DNA of 64,000 bases from assembly GCF_900095725.1 (NCBI RefSeq), contig NZ_FMMP01000006.1, forward strand, positions 1,364,001 through 1,428,000, given 5' to 3'. The notes beneath the pieces are model-generated. The model did no database searches. It was not told the origin of the DNA and was given only the letters and a program-made list of their open reading frames with translations. This document shows, in pieces, positions 51,445 through 60,704 of this stretch. The DNA is from Cellulosilyticum sp. I15G10I2. GTDB lineage: Bacteria; Bacillota; Clostridia; Lachnospirales; Cellulosilyticaceae. Each line of letters opens with the position of its first letter. Within the stretch, counting starts at the first letter, position 1. The translations under genes were made by a program, and so were the position numbers.

Positions 51445-52779
51445 TTATTTACTTGAATTTTCTATTTCAATGACCTTATCAACAACTGCTGCTGCATCTT
51501 CTTTGCCTACTGCGATAACAGGTACTTTACTTAACAGATAGTCCCAAGCCTGCTTGCTTAACCAGCCATCTACAGCGCCATCTACTCCAGTGGCTTCCCC
51601 AGCTATTTTAGAACCAGATGCTGCCAGTTTGCTCAGCCCCTCAACTGCTCCAATATCCGCAGCTGGTGCCCCGCCGCCTGCTGCCACTACGAACTCTTTA
51701 ATTAAAGGTGTTGTTGTCATGGCTTGAACAAATTTGACAGCCGCATCTCGTTTTGCTGGATCATCCCATGCCTTTTTAGTAATATAGTATCCGCTTGAGA
51801 AACCAGCTATAATTTCAGATGGATCTTTTTTGCCATTTCCTGTACTTGGCATAGGCACAATAACTGTATTATCTTGATCTGCCATGCCGCCTATCGCCCA
51901 GCTTCCATCTAAAAACATTGCGGCTTTACCATCATTAAAAGCTTGTTGCTGCAATTCATGCTTTGATGTTGCTGTATCAATAGGAAAAGCTCCCATATCC
52001 GCGAATGTCTTAAGTAAGCCAAGGCCAGTTACCCATGTTTCTTTAACTGCTGCAATATCTTTATTGCTATGTTCTCTCACACCACCTTCAGCCAGTAATA
52101 AATGTTCAATAAAATAGTGTGGTACATGTCCTAAGGCTGCTGCAAAAGGCGTAATATTATTTTCACTGAATGTTGTAATAGCCTTCTCTAAATTCTCCCA
52201 AGTTGTTGGCAGCTCAAGGCCATATTGATCAAATAAAGTTTTATTGCAGAATATACCTTCATAGTAGCCACGAACCGGAACAGCGTAGTTTTTACCATTA
52301 CCAGCATACTTGGCTGATTCCAAAGCTGCTTGTGTAATATTAGAGGCATAATCTGGATACTGAGATTTAATTTCATCTATGGCTACTACTTTATTTTGGT
52401 CTACCAGAGACTGTGCATTCACGTCTGTAAAGAAAAAGATAACATCCGGTTCATTACCAGCTGCAAAGTCTATGAGAACTTTAGACTTCCACTGTTCATC
52501 AGATGTCGCTGACTCATCTTCTACTTTAATTTGTGGGTTATCCTTCATAAATGTTTCAATTGAAGCATTATAGATACCTGCCATTGGGTCAGTTCCCCCA
52601 AACATAGATACCGTACGAAGCGTGATAGGCTCAGCTGGTATCGCGGTCTCTTTTGGAGTTTCTACTGGTGTAGGCGTTTGTGCTGTTTGTGTTGCAGCTT
52701 TGTCGCTGCATCCTGCTAAAGATGTTACAATCATTATCCCCGTTAATCCTGCAGCAAAAAATTTTGAAAGCTTTTTCAT
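51445..52779 (-). CDS. Extracellular sugar-binding lipoprotein (amino-sugar locus)
   Basis: 444 residues: lipobox VTSLAGCSDKA, Thr/Pro-rich linker, and a family-1 binding fold (WKSKVLIDFAAGNEPDVIFF; GKAAMFLDGSWAIGGM; IIAGFSSGYYITKKAW). First gene of a seven-gene operon to 43269. GGGGG ribosome site. Probable ligand: GlcNAc-containing oligosaccharide, from the enzymes downstream. Confidence 0.92.
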   Translation of the reverse strand: MKKLSKFFAAGLTGIMIVTSLAGCSDKAATQTAQTPTPVETPKETAIPAEPITLRTVSMFGGTDPMAGIYNASIETFMKDNPQIKVEDESATSDEQWKSKVLIDFAAGNEPDVIFFFTDVNAQSLVDQNKVVAIDEIKSQYPDYASNITQAALESAKYAGNGKNYAVPVRGYYEGIFCNKTLFDQYGLELPTTWENLEKAITTFSENNITPFAAALGHVPHYFIEHLLLAEGGVREHSNKDIAAVKETWVTGLGLLKTFADMGAFPIDTATSKHELQQQAFNDGKAAMFLDGSWAIGGMADQDNTVIVPMPSTGNGKKDPSEIIAGFSSGYYITKKAWDDPAKRDAAVKFVQAMTTTPLIKEFVVAAGGGAPAADIGAVEGLSKLAASGSKIAGEATGVDGAVDGWLSKQAWDYLLSKVPVIAVGKEDAAAVVDKVIEIENSSK

Positions 52780-52851
52780 TGTTTTTTCCCCCTTAGTTTT
52801 AATAAGTAAGACTGATATGTATCAGCACTATTGCTACTCTATATTGATTGT

Positions 52852-52893
52852 AACACCAAAAATAACCAATAAAAATATACCTATATTGGTGTT
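52852..52893. promoter_or_regulatory. 8-bp inverted repeat upstream of the binding-protein gene
   Basis: AACACCAA (52852-52859) and TTGGTGTT (52886-52893), with further ACCAAT/TTGGT-like half-sites between and beside them. A candidate site for the YesN-type regulator of this locus. Confidence 0.4.
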
Positions 52894-52959
52894 TGTTGGC
52901 CATTTTTGCTATATTTGTTTTTAAAAATAAGATGTATTAAGAAAGAACCCTAATCTCTC

Positions 52960-53718
52960 CTAATACATCTTATTTCTATATTCATTCGGTGTAACGCGGA
53001 CGAACTTCTTAAAGGTTTTTGAAAAATAAGCAGCATCTACATAGCCTACTTCTTCTGCTATTTCATAAACTCTTAAAGTAGACTGCAGAAGAAGTGTTTT
53101 TGCTTTTTCTATTCTTACTCTATTTACGATATCAATAAAGTTATCTCCTGTTTGCTTTTTAAGTAGCTTGCAAAGATGCCATGTACTTACATAAAGGGCA
53201 TCTGCGACAGTTTGGAGATCTAATTTAGTATTATAGTACCTATTAATATAATCAAGCGCTTTATTCACAATAAACTGCGGTTTCTCTTTTTCAGTCTGCC
53301 CTTCTTTCATTGGCGTTACTCTTCTTGACGGACAGCTGGCTATAAGGTCTAAATTGCTGACTGCCTGCTCAACTGTTTCTTTAATTTCACTCATTTTAGA
53401 AGGCTTAAGCAAAAATCTAAGTACGCCTAACTTTACAGCTTCTTGGGCATACTCAAACTCTCTATGTCCAGTCAAAATAATAATCTGCATATCCTTATTA
53501 ATGGATTTAACTTCTGCTATCATATCAAGGCCATTCTTCTTAGGCATTCTAATATCTGCAAAAATAATATCTGGTTTAAGTTTTATAATTTTATCTATAC
53601 CTTCTTCACCATTTTCTGCTTCCCCTGCGATTTCACAGCCATATTGGTGCCACGGTATAATACTTTGCATGCCAGCTCTTATAAAGTGTTCATCATCAAT
53701 AATGAGTACCTTATACAC
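52960..53718 (-). CDS. YesN-type response regulator with AraC domain (amino-sugar locus)
   Basis: 252 residues: receiver (IIDDEHF; phospho-acceptor Asp in FADIRMPKKNG, at 55; Lys in LLKPSK), C-terminal AraC domain (LQTVADALYVSTWHLCKLL; VGYVDAAYFSKTFKKF). Starts with GTG; two adjacent GTG codons exist and the second (53718) has better spacing, seven bases after GGGGG. Encoded after its kinase and before the operon it probably activates. Confidence 0.92.
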   Translation of the reverse strand: MYKVLIIDDEHFIRAGMQSIIPWHQYGCEIAGEAENGEEGIDKIIKLKPDIIFADIRMPKKNGLDMIAEVKSINKDMQIIILTGHREFEYAQEAVKLGVLRFLLKPSKMSEIKETVEQAVSNLDLIASCPSRRVTPMKEGQTEKEKPQFIVNKALDYINRYYNTKLDLQTVADALYVSTWHLCKLLKKQTGDNFIDIVNRVRIEKAKTLLLQSTLRVYEIAEEVGYVDAAYFSKTFKKFVRVTPNEYRNKMY

Positions 53719-53733
53719 CACGCCGCCCCCTTT

Positions 53734-55569
53734 TTACTCTATTTCCCCCCGAGTTGTGGCTGGGAGTATTACTGTTATAAGTGTCCCCTGATTTGGTCTG
53801 CTTATCAGCGTCAATCCATAGTCCTCTCCATAAAGTAGCTTGATTCTTTTATGTACATTAATAATGCCTACTTTGCCTATCCCTTTTGTGCCACTTGCCA
53901 TCTCTTGGTGAAGCTCTGCCAGCACCTTCTCTTCTATGCCTCCCCCATTATCCTGCACTGTAATAACGAGCTTATCTTCCTGTACTTTGACCCCTAACTG
54001 AATCGTCCCACGCCCCACTGGCTCAATACCATGGGTAATAGCATTTTCCACCAGCGGCTGAAGAATAATTCTTGGTATTTTATAACAATAGCTATTAGGA
54101 TCCACCTCTTTTACAAAAACTACTTTTTCGCCAAAACGCTTTTGCATAAGCAGTATATAATTATCCAGATATTTCATCTCTTCCTCTATCGTAAGAAACG
54201 GTATTTTTCTTCTGTCAATATTGACTTCCATAATTCCTGAAAGCGCTTCTATCATTTCGGAAGCCTCAAAATCTCCCGACATCCTCACTTTCCAATTAAT
54301 CATTTCAAGTGTATTATAAAGAAAATGCGGATTAATTTGATCTTGAAGCAGCTTAATTTCTGCATTTTTGAGTGCGATTTCTTCTTTATAGACAATATTA
54401 ACTAAGTATTGAATACGTTTACTCATCTTATTAAATGTACTGAATAAATAGCCTAGCTCATCTTTTCTGTCACTGCTCATAACAACACCCATATCGCCAT
54501 TTTCTATCTGCTGCATCTTTCCGCTTAATATGTAGATAGGATAAATAACTTCTTTATAAAGTCTGGCGGCAAACAGTAAAAAAATCGGTAGGATACAAAC
54601 GCATATTAAAATAACATTGTTTGAAAGTTGTCTTATATTTTCTAAAAGTACATCCTTTGAAATAAAAATGCCGCTTAGCATGGATAGATTAAGTGAACTA
54701 ATCTTTGCATAGAGTACAGCCTGCTGTTTATCTTCTGTTATATAGAGATTGCCATCCCTGGGCCTCATATTAAAAAAAGCCTGCATCTGCTCCCACTTAT
54801 TATCTGGTAAATTCCCTTTACTTAAAATTTCTTTTCCACCGTTTTCTACTACATAAATACCCTCAGTAGAATCTTTTACAACTCTGCTGTACTTGCCTAC
54901 TAGATAATCTTTTTTAATTTTAAAGACAATAATACCTACTTCTTTGAACGTATTTCTGTCAAATATTTTTTCCCCTATATAAATATTACTGGCTTCATCT
55001 ATGTGGTATGCAAACACCTCATCCTGATCTAAAAGTTTTTCATGAAGATGACTGAAAATATTACTTTCTCTAAACGCTTGTTCTTCTTGATAGGATTTCT
55101 TTTTGCTGACTATATAGTGTGTGCTTTTATCACTAAACTGATAGCCACCAACATCTATTTCAGGTTTAGACAGCACAATGGATCTTAAATACCCCTCTAC
55201 CATCATGCCTAGTTCATAATCGCCTATACCACTGTAACTTGTGGATACCCTCTCATCAAAATAGTCTTTTCTTTTTTTCTCTTCTATTACAGCATAGTAC
55301 CTTTGGTTAAAATTATGAATGGCCTCATCATATTTGAGCTCTGCTACAAATTCTTCTAGCTGCTTAATATTTTCTTGCGTATCTTCTAGAATTAAAAGAA
55401 TTTCCTTTTGTACAGATTCTATAAAATGTGTCGTAATTACTTTTTCATATTGCGTATAACCAATATACCCCATGAAGAGAATAGGATAAGAAACTAATAT
55501 ACAAATAAATATACTCCATTTTACTTTAATGGGTATTTTATAATATAAACGCTGCAGGCGCTGCCTCAT
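53734..55569 (-). CDS. YesM-type sensor histidine kinase (amino-sugar locus)
   Basis: 611 residues: membrane segment WSIFICILVSYPILFMGYI, large external domain, second segment VILICVCILPIFLLFAA, HAMP (SGKMQQIENGDMG), LLQDQINPHFLYNTLEMI with the phospho-His, IPRIILQPLVENAITHG and DNGGGIE. ATG at 55569 is nine bases after GGGAGG. Partner of the regulator 12 bp downstream. Confidence 0.93.
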   Translation of the reverse strand: MRQRLQRLYYKIPIKVKWSIFICILVSYPILFMGYIGYTQYEKVITTHFIESVQKEILLILEDTQENIKQLEEFVAELKYDEAIHNFNQRYYAVIEEKKRKDYFDERVSTSYSGIGDYELGMMVEGYLRSIVLSKPEIDVGGYQFSDKSTHYIVSKKKSYQEEQAFRESNIFSHLHEKLLDQDEVFAYHIDEASNIYIGEKIFDRNTFKEVGIIVFKIKKDYLVGKYSRVVKDSTEGIYVVENGGKEILSKGNLPDNKWEQMQAFFNMRPRDGNLYITEDKQQAVLYAKISSLNLSMLSGIFISKDVLLENIRQLSNNVILICVCILPIFLLFAARLYKEVIYPIYILSGKMQQIENGDMGVVMSSDRKDELGYLFSTFNKMSKRIQYLVNIVYKEEIALKNAEIKLLQDQINPHFLYNTLEMINWKVRMSGDFEASEMIEALSGIMEVNIDRRKIPFLTIEEEMKYLDNYILLMQKRFGEKVVFVKEVDPNSYCYKIPRIILQPLVENAITHGIEPVGRGTIQLGVKVQEDKLVITVQDNGGGIEEKVLAELHQEMASGTKGIGKVGIINVHKRIKLLYGEDYGLTLISRPNQGTLITVILPATTRGEIE

Positions 55570-55652
55570 ATATGAGTTCCTCCCTATCTCTTTTTCTATT
55601 ATTTTAACACAATAAGTGCTTTCAGACACCGTTTAAACTATACGGACTTAAG

Positions 55653-56378
55653 TTAAATAAGCTGCCCTGCAAGCTGATCTACAATCACTGTTACATGAGG
55701 ATGTGCCTGAAGAAGTGATGCCGGAATATAAGTGTCAATTTTATCTTCTAATAATCTAGAAATAATATCTGCTTTGGTAATACCGCTGGCAAGTAATATG
55801 ACTTCCCTGGCTTTCATAATATCCCCAATCCCCATTGTAATAGCCTGAGTTGGTACTTCCTCCCTTGTACTAAAAAATCTTGAGTTCGCTTCTATTGTAC
55901 CTTGAGCAAGCTCTGTCACATGGGTACCAACGGTTAAAGCGCTACCCGGCTCATTAAAACCAATATGTCCGTTATTACCTATTCCCAGCACTTGGATATC
56001 AATCCCCCCATGACCTCTAAGCATCTCATCATAAGCTTCACATTCTGCCTGAATATCTTTTGCCATGCCATTTGGCACATGGGTCTTTTGATAGTCGATA
56101 TTAATATGATTAAATAAGTGATAATCCATAAAGTATCTATAGCTTTGAGTGTGACTGGCAGGTATACCTATATATTCATCTAAATTAAAGGTTGTTACCC
56201 TAGAAAAGTCAATTAAGTTCTCTTTATTATACGTCACCAACTTTTTATATAGTCCTATCGGTGTACTTCCTGTAGCAAGTCCAAGAACTGCATTAGGCTT
56301 ATTCTTAATAACTTCTGCAATCCTATTTGCTGCGGTTTCACTCAATACTTCGTAATTTGCTGTAACTATAATATTCAT
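55653..56378 (-). CDS. nagB: Glucosamine-6-phosphate deaminase
   Basis: 241 residues. LGLATGSTPIGLYKKL, FNLDEYIGI, GIGNNGHIGFNEPG (catalytic region) and THVTELA. Converts glucosamine-6-phosphate to fructose-6-phosphate and ammonia. Length fits the short Firmicute type. Start overlaps the gntR stop by 4 bp (ATGA). Confidence 0.95.
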   Translation of the reverse strand: MNIIVTANYEVLSETAANRIAEVIKNKPNAVLGLATGSTPIGLYKKLVTYNKENLIDFSRVTTFNLDEYIGIPASHTQSYRYFMDYHLFNHINIDYQKTHVPNGMAKDIQAECEAYDEMLRGHGGIDIQVLGIGNNGHIGFNEPGSALTVGTHVTELAQGTIEANSRFFSTREEVPTQAITMGIGDIMKAREVILLASGITKADIISRLLEDKIDTYIPASLLQAHPHVTVIVDQLAGQLI

Positions 56379-57094
56379 TTTAAGTATCCCTCTCTTCTTG
56401 CTACATTAACTTGGAACATATATTTATCTGATCTATAAACAGACTCTTCTACAAATATTAATGCCCCCTCATCCGAGTAATTTTTGCTGGTTACTTGAAT
56501 CAGCGGTAGATGCTGTGTCACTCCGAAGGTTTCATAATACGTTTCATTCATTAGTACAGCTTGAATAGAGGCATCTGACTCATAAACAGATAATCCCTTT
56601 TCATCTAAATATTTATAAAAAGAACTTTGTATATCTGATTTTTTAAGGTCCGGCAGTAAACTACTGGGTATATAAATAGTCTCTTCACCTATAACAACTC
56701 CTTTAACGATTCTGAGTCTTTTTATGAGATAAACTTCCTCATCTTCAAAAGGTAAAAACATATCTTCCTCAGGGTATATCTTATCGAAGCAGATCACCTC
56801 AGTCGTAAAGTCTATTCCTAAACCTTGCATCATTTCAGTAAAGCTCATAATATTCCTTTGTTTAATACTTTTCTCACACACAAAGGTTCCTTTGCCCTTT
56901 TCTCTGACTAAGATTCCCTTTTGTACAAGTTCACCAAGTGCCTGCCGTACTGTCATACGACTGAGTTGATAGGTTTCTGCTAAACTTCTTTCACTGGGTA
57001 TACAATATCCTGGCAGCCATACATGCGCATCTATTTTTTGCTCAATCTCTGTAGCTAACTGATAATACGCAGGAATAGGACTTTTTTTATCCAT
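56375..57094 (-). CDS. nagR: GntR/HutC-family repressor of GlcNAc genes (NagR/YvoA type)
   Basis: 239 residues: winged helix (PSERSLAETYQLSRMTVRQALGELV segment, GILVREKGKGTFV wing) and a UTRA effector domain (IDFTTEVICFDKI; EETIYIPSSLLPDL). Homologues bind GlcN-6-P or GlcNAc-6-P. The ATG at 57106 touches GAGGAG directly, so I prefer the ATG at 57094 (12 bases) or the TTG at 57097 (nine). A matching operator lies in the divergent nagA promoter. Confidence 0.88.
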   Translation of the reverse strand: MDKKSPIPAYYQLATEIEQKIDAHVWLPGYCIPSERSLAETYQLSRMTVRQALGELVQKGILVREKGKGTFVCEKSIKQRNIMSFTEMMQGLGIDFTTEVICFDKIYPEEDMFLPFEDEEVYLIKRLRIVKGVVIGEETIYIPSSLLPDLKKSDIQSSFYKYLDEKGLSVYESDASIQAVLMNETYYETFGVTQHLPLIQVTSKNYSDEGALIFVEESVYRSDKYMFQVNVARREGYLK

Positions 57095-57144
57095 CAATAT
57101 ACTCATCTCCTCATCTATTATCCAATTTATTTTTGTATTTTGTA

Positions 57145-57172
57145 TTGAATATCTTTTTATTTCTTATATAAT
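57145..57172 (+). promoter_or_regulatory. Promoter of nagA
   Basis: TTGAAT (57145-57150), 16 bp, TATAAT (57167-57172). Start near 57179. Confidence 0.65.
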
Positions 57173-57196
57173 ATATTATATGATATATACATATAG

Positions 57197-57210
57197 ATGT
57201 CTATACCAGT
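57197..57210. promoter_or_regulatory. NagR/DasR-type operator
   Basis: ATGTCTATACCAGT resembles the GlcNAc-repressor consensus TGGTCTATACCA with one half imperfect. It lies just downstream of the predicted nagA start, and between nagA and nagR, so could control both. Confidence 0.55.
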
Positions 57211-57244
57211 TCGGATAATTTATTCTATCTTTGGAGGGATTCTG

Positions 57245-58375
57245 ATGTTAATTAAAAATTGTAAGATTATCTATACTGATCGTATTGAAGATGGTTCTGT
57301 TTTACTAAAGAACGGTAAAATAGCCAAGGTTAATCCTGAACTAACCACTTATGATGAAGTGATAGATGCTAAAGGACTTTATTTATCTCCTGGATTTATT
57401 GACGTTCACATCCATGGTGCCGGCGGACATGATACTATGGAAGGAACCTATCACTCACTTAATGAAATTTCTAAAGCTATTGTGAAACACGGTACCACTT
57501 CTTTTCTTGCAACGACAATGACTTGCCCTACTGAGGAAATCAAGCAAGCTGTTTATGCTGTTTACGATGCGATGCTTAGGGGTACTAAAGGCGCAAATAT
57601 ACTAGGCATACATCTTGAAGGCCCATTTATCAGCCCTTTCATGATTGGTGCTCAAAATCCGCTATACCTCCAGAAACCTTCTATCGAAGCATTTGAAAAT
57701 ATTGTCGGCCCTTATAGGTCTATTATAAAATCCGTTACACTTGCTCCTGAAATTGAAGGTGCCGATGAGCTCATTCGATTTTTGAGCCAGCACCAAATCG
57801 TTGCCTCTATTGGACACTCAAAAGCGACTTACCGAGAAGCTATGCATGGTATTAATGAAGGTATGTCACATATTACGCATCTTTATAATGCTATGACTGG
57901 ACTTCATCATAGGGATGCTGGTGTTATAGGGGCTGCTTTTTTGTCTGATGTAACTGCCGAAACCATATGTGACGGCATTCATATTGATTATCCTGCACTT
58001 TGTATTGCTTTTAAACAAAAATCTATTGATAACATACTGCTTGTCTCGGATGCTATGATGGCTTGCTGTATGCCTCCTGGTTCATACGTATTGGGTGGTC
58101 AGAATGTAATTGCCAAAGACGGATCTGTGCACTTAGAAAACGGTGCTCTTGCAGGTTCTGTACTCACCCTTAATAAAGCTATCAAAAATGTTTGGACTCA
58201 TACAAATTATACACTTTTTGAAGTTGTTCAAATGGCTACTTATAACCCTGCTAAACACGCCCAGGTCCATGATAAAAAAGGTCTGATTGCTGAGGGTTTT
58301 GATGCTGATCTTGTTTTATTTGATGAAAATATTGAAGTGCAGACCGTAATTGTTGGGGGTAACATTATTGCGTAG
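57245..58375 (+). CDS. nagA: N-acetylglucosamine-6-phosphate deacetylase
   Basis: 376 residues. Metal-binding DVHIHGAGGHDTMEG, GIHLEGPFISP, SIGHSKATY, ITHLYNAMTGLHHRDAG and catalytic Asp in LLVSDAMM. Removes acetate from GlcNAc-6-P. ATG at 57245 is six bases after GGAGGG. Divergent from nagR-nagB. Confidence 0.95.
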   Translation: MLIKNCKIIYTDRIEDGSVLLKNGKIAKVNPELTTYDEVIDAKGLYLSPGFIDVHIHGAGGHDTMEGTYHSLNEISKAIVKHGTTSFLATTMTCPTEEIKQAVYAVYDAMLRGTKGANILGIHLEGPFISPFMIGAQNPLYLQKPSIEAFENIVGPYRSIIKSVTLAPEIEGADELIRFLSQHQIVASIGHSKATYREAMHGINEGMSHITHLYNAMTGLHHRDAGVIGAAFLSDVTAETICDGIHIDYPALCIAFKQKSIDNILLVSDAMMACCMPPGSYVLGGQNVIAKDGSVHLENGALAGSVLTLNKAIKNVWTHTNYTLFEVVQMATYNPAKHAQVHDKKGLIAEGFDADLVLFDENIEVQTVIVGGNIIA

Positions 58376-58427
58376 CTTAAAAAGTGCTGTTTCAAATTTT
58401 TTTGAAGCAGCACTTTTTAAGCTTTTT
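58375..58427. terminator. Bidirectional terminator after nagA
   Basis: 22-bp stem (58375-58396 with 58401-58422, one mismatch/wobble), TTTT loop, starting in the nagA stop codon; T-rich after it. Confidence 0.9.
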
Positions 58428-58428
58428 A

Positions 58429-60171
58429 TTATGAGTCTAATAGTTCCTCACACTTTTCACTATATTTTTTAATAAGCTCGTAAGTCATCTTTTCATCTAC
58501 TGCTGTCCCAAAACCGGTTGTCTTAAAAAAGCGTTTTGGGAGACGCAAGCTTTTTAGATGGTATCCGAGCATTTTTTTTATTCTTAGTTTTGTTTTAAAA
58601 ATCTCTTTGGCTGTCTTATCTAATGCATCCGCTTCCATATCAACATCTACGGTCTTAAGTGCACTCAGTATCGTGGCCTTATCATATATTTTTCTTGCAA
58701 ATAAACAGGCAATAAGTGAATTGAGAATACATCTGTCTAACTCCTCATCATATATCTTTTCCAGTATCTCTTCTGGGGGCACTTTATCCCCTTGGTCAAA
58801 AGAATAGCCGCCATTACATAGATGTGAATGTCTTGCACCAACTGCTGAGCCTAAAACAGAACCATACCCCGTATGATAGCCTGACATTTCATTGCCATTA
58901 AAGTGCATTGCATAGTCCGCTCCGCCATAGATTGAACTGGCATGGTTGCAGCCTTTACCTAAATCAAAATAAAATGCATTGGTTCTTTTAGCCATATGTT
59001 TTAACGCCAAAAGATAATTTTTTTGATTGCCAAATTCTAAGGGTATAAGACATTCCTCTACTGTAAATAGGTTATTCTGATAAGCTTCTGTGGCCCAGCC
59101 TAATACCACACCAGCAGATATGGCATCCATCCCATAATCTTCAACTGCTTCTATTAACTCAAGTACCTCATCGCTGCTATTAATGCCAAGGAAAGTGCCT
59201 AAGCTAAAAATAAGTTCATAGTCGTAACCAACACTTATAGCTTCAAATTCATAACCTTTACCAAATTCCCGCCTAAATTGTCCAATATGGATACAGCCTA
59301 CAGGACATCCCGCACAAGCTGTCTTTCTCACCAAGTTTTTCTCTGCAAAACTTTCACCTGAAAGATCTTCAATGTCTTCTGCCTGTGAAGCCTGCAGATT
59401 CAAAATAGGTATCCCGCCTTTTTCATTCATTAGATTAACTCCCATAGCAGTTCCTAAATCATGGTATTTCTTCATAGCATCTGTTGTAATGACTTTCTTA
59501 TGAAGCTCTTTATAGACATTAAAGTATTCTTTTTGGTTTTTAATAGGAAGTTCTCCATTTCCCCAAATTGAAATAGCTTTAAGCTTTTTACTGCCCATAA
59601 CAGCACCTAGTCCCATACGCCCAAAGTGCCGGTAAGTATCTACACATACACTGGCAAAACTGAGTTGATTTTCCCCAGCCTCACCAATACGAATAATACT
59701 GCGTTTTCCTGCCCCCTCTTCTCTTTCTCTTATGATGCGACCAATGTCCTCTGCAGGCATCCCCCATAGAGCAGAAGCATCTCTAAATGCAACATTATGG
59801 CTTTCTATAGCAAGGTAAATAGGTAGTGTGCTTTTGCCTGTGATTACAATGGCATCATAGTGTGCCATCAGCATCGTCATGGCCATTCTGCCCCCGGCGT
59901 AGCTTTCTCCAAGTTCTTTAGTAAGGGGTGACCAGAACATTGCAACCGTTTTAGTGATAACTGGAAAAATAGTTGAAATAGCGCCGATAGCAAAAACTAT
60001 GCATTGTGATGGATCCAAAATATCTGCATCTGGTTTAATATTTTCTTCTAATAATTTAGATGCAACGCCAACGCCGCCTAAATATTGCTTTAGATCTTCC
60101 CTATGTTCAATCGTGTAGGTCTCATCTGTTAGGTTAATGGACAAAACACGAATATAATTTGTATACAACAC
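58429..60171 (-). CDS. Aldehyde:ferredoxin oxidoreductase family protein
   Basis: 580 residues. N-terminal AOR fold (LKQYLGGVGVASKLLEENI; YAGGRMAMTM; HFGRMGLGAVMGSKKLKAI) and the [4Fe-4S] motif CAGCPVGC with a later Cys in SLIACLFAR. Binds a tungsten or molybdenum bis-pterin cofactor. GTG start nine bases after GGAGG. Just downstream of a polyferredoxin (gap 1 bp), so the pair resembles E. coli YdhV/YdhY. Substrate unknown. Confidence 0.9.
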   Translation of the reverse strand: MLYTNYIRVLSINLTDETYTIEHREDLKQYLGGVGVASKLLEENIKPDADILDPSQCIVFAIGAISTIFPVITKTVAMFWSPLTKELGESYAGGRMAMTMLMAHYDAIVITGKSTLPIYLAIESHNVAFRDASALWGMPAEDIGRIIREREEGAGKRSIIRIGEAGENQLSFASVCVDTYRHFGRMGLGAVMGSKKLKAISIWGNGELPIKNQKEYFNVYKELHKKVITTDAMKKYHDLGTAMGVNLMNEKGGIPILNLQASQAEDIEDLSGESFAEKNLVRKTACAGCPVGCIHIGQFRREFGKGYEFEAISVGYDYELIFSLGTFLGINSSDEVLELIEAVEDYGMDAISAGVVLGWATEAYQNNLFTVEECLIPLEFGNQKNYLLALKHMAKRTNAFYFDLGKGCNHASSIYGGADYAMHFNGNEMSGYHTGYGSVLGSAVGARHSHLCNGGYSFDQGDKVPPEEILEKIYDEELDRCILNSLIACLFARKIYDKATILSALKTVDVDMEADALDKTAKEIFKTKLRIKKMLGYHLKSLRLPKRFFKTTGFGTAVDEKMTYELIKKYSEKCEELLDS

Positions 60172-60172
60172 C

Positions 60173-60577
60173 CTATTCTACCTCCTCCAGATATAAACAA
60201 TTATGCGGACAGTACTTCGTACATGTCCCACATTGCCGGCATATGATCGGATGGTCCAGATTATCACTATAATGAATGGCACGAGTAGTGCATGAGCTAA
60301 TACATTCTTTACAACCAATACACTTACTCTTATCTAAGACAACCCCTCCCCCAGTGCGCGCTTTTAATGCCCCCGTCTTGCAGGCTTCCATACAAGAAAT
60401 ATTTTCAGTACACCCTGAACAAACGACACAAACAAATTTCCCTTGTAATCCTCCCTTTGTTTTTATGTTAATGGCGCTTGCTCCTAAAGAGTGATAACCA
60501 CTTAGTGCTGAACAGACTAAAGAGCATGTGTGGCATCCTAAACATGCATTCATATCATATCTTAACCGCTTTGCCAA
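60173..60577 (-). CDS. Four-cluster ferredoxin partner of the AOR-family enzyme
   Basis: 134 residues from a TTG at 60577, eight bases after GGAGG, giving MAKRLRYDMNACLGCHTC. An upstream TTG at 60634 would add 19 residues but has no ribosome site. Cysteine groups CLGCHTCSLVC, CVVCSGC...CMEAC, CIGCKECISSC and CRQCGTCTKYC fit four [4Fe-4S] clusters, as in YdhY/HycB-type proteins. Probably the electron carrier for the adjacent oxidoreductase. Confidence 0.88.
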   Translation of the reverse strand: MAKRLRYDMNACLGCHTCSLVCSALSGYHSLGASAINIKTKGGLQGKFVCVVCSGCTENISCMEACKTGALKARTGGGVVLDKSKCIGCKECISSCTTRAIHYSDNLDHPIICRQCGTCTKYCPHNCLYLEEVE

Positions 60578-60652
60578 ATCACTTACCTCCAATAAAAACA
60601 TTTTGTTTTCTTTATCATATCTTCTGTCACCCAAGCCCTATTTATTCTAACC

Positions 60653-60700
60653 CCCAAAAAAAAGCCTGACATCTTATAAGTAGTAGATGTTCAGACCTTT
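60653..60700 (-). terminator. Terminator of the amino-acid ABC operon
   Basis: Imperfect stem between 60661-60674 and 60685-60700 with a bulge, followed on the minus strand by eight T. Confidence 0.7.
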
Positions 60701-60704
60701 GTTT

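Noticed and set aside
53354-53838. Plus-strand frames of 130-145 codons opposite the YesMN genes
   Set aside because: They are antisense to clear receiver and kinase domains and have no motif or ribosome site.
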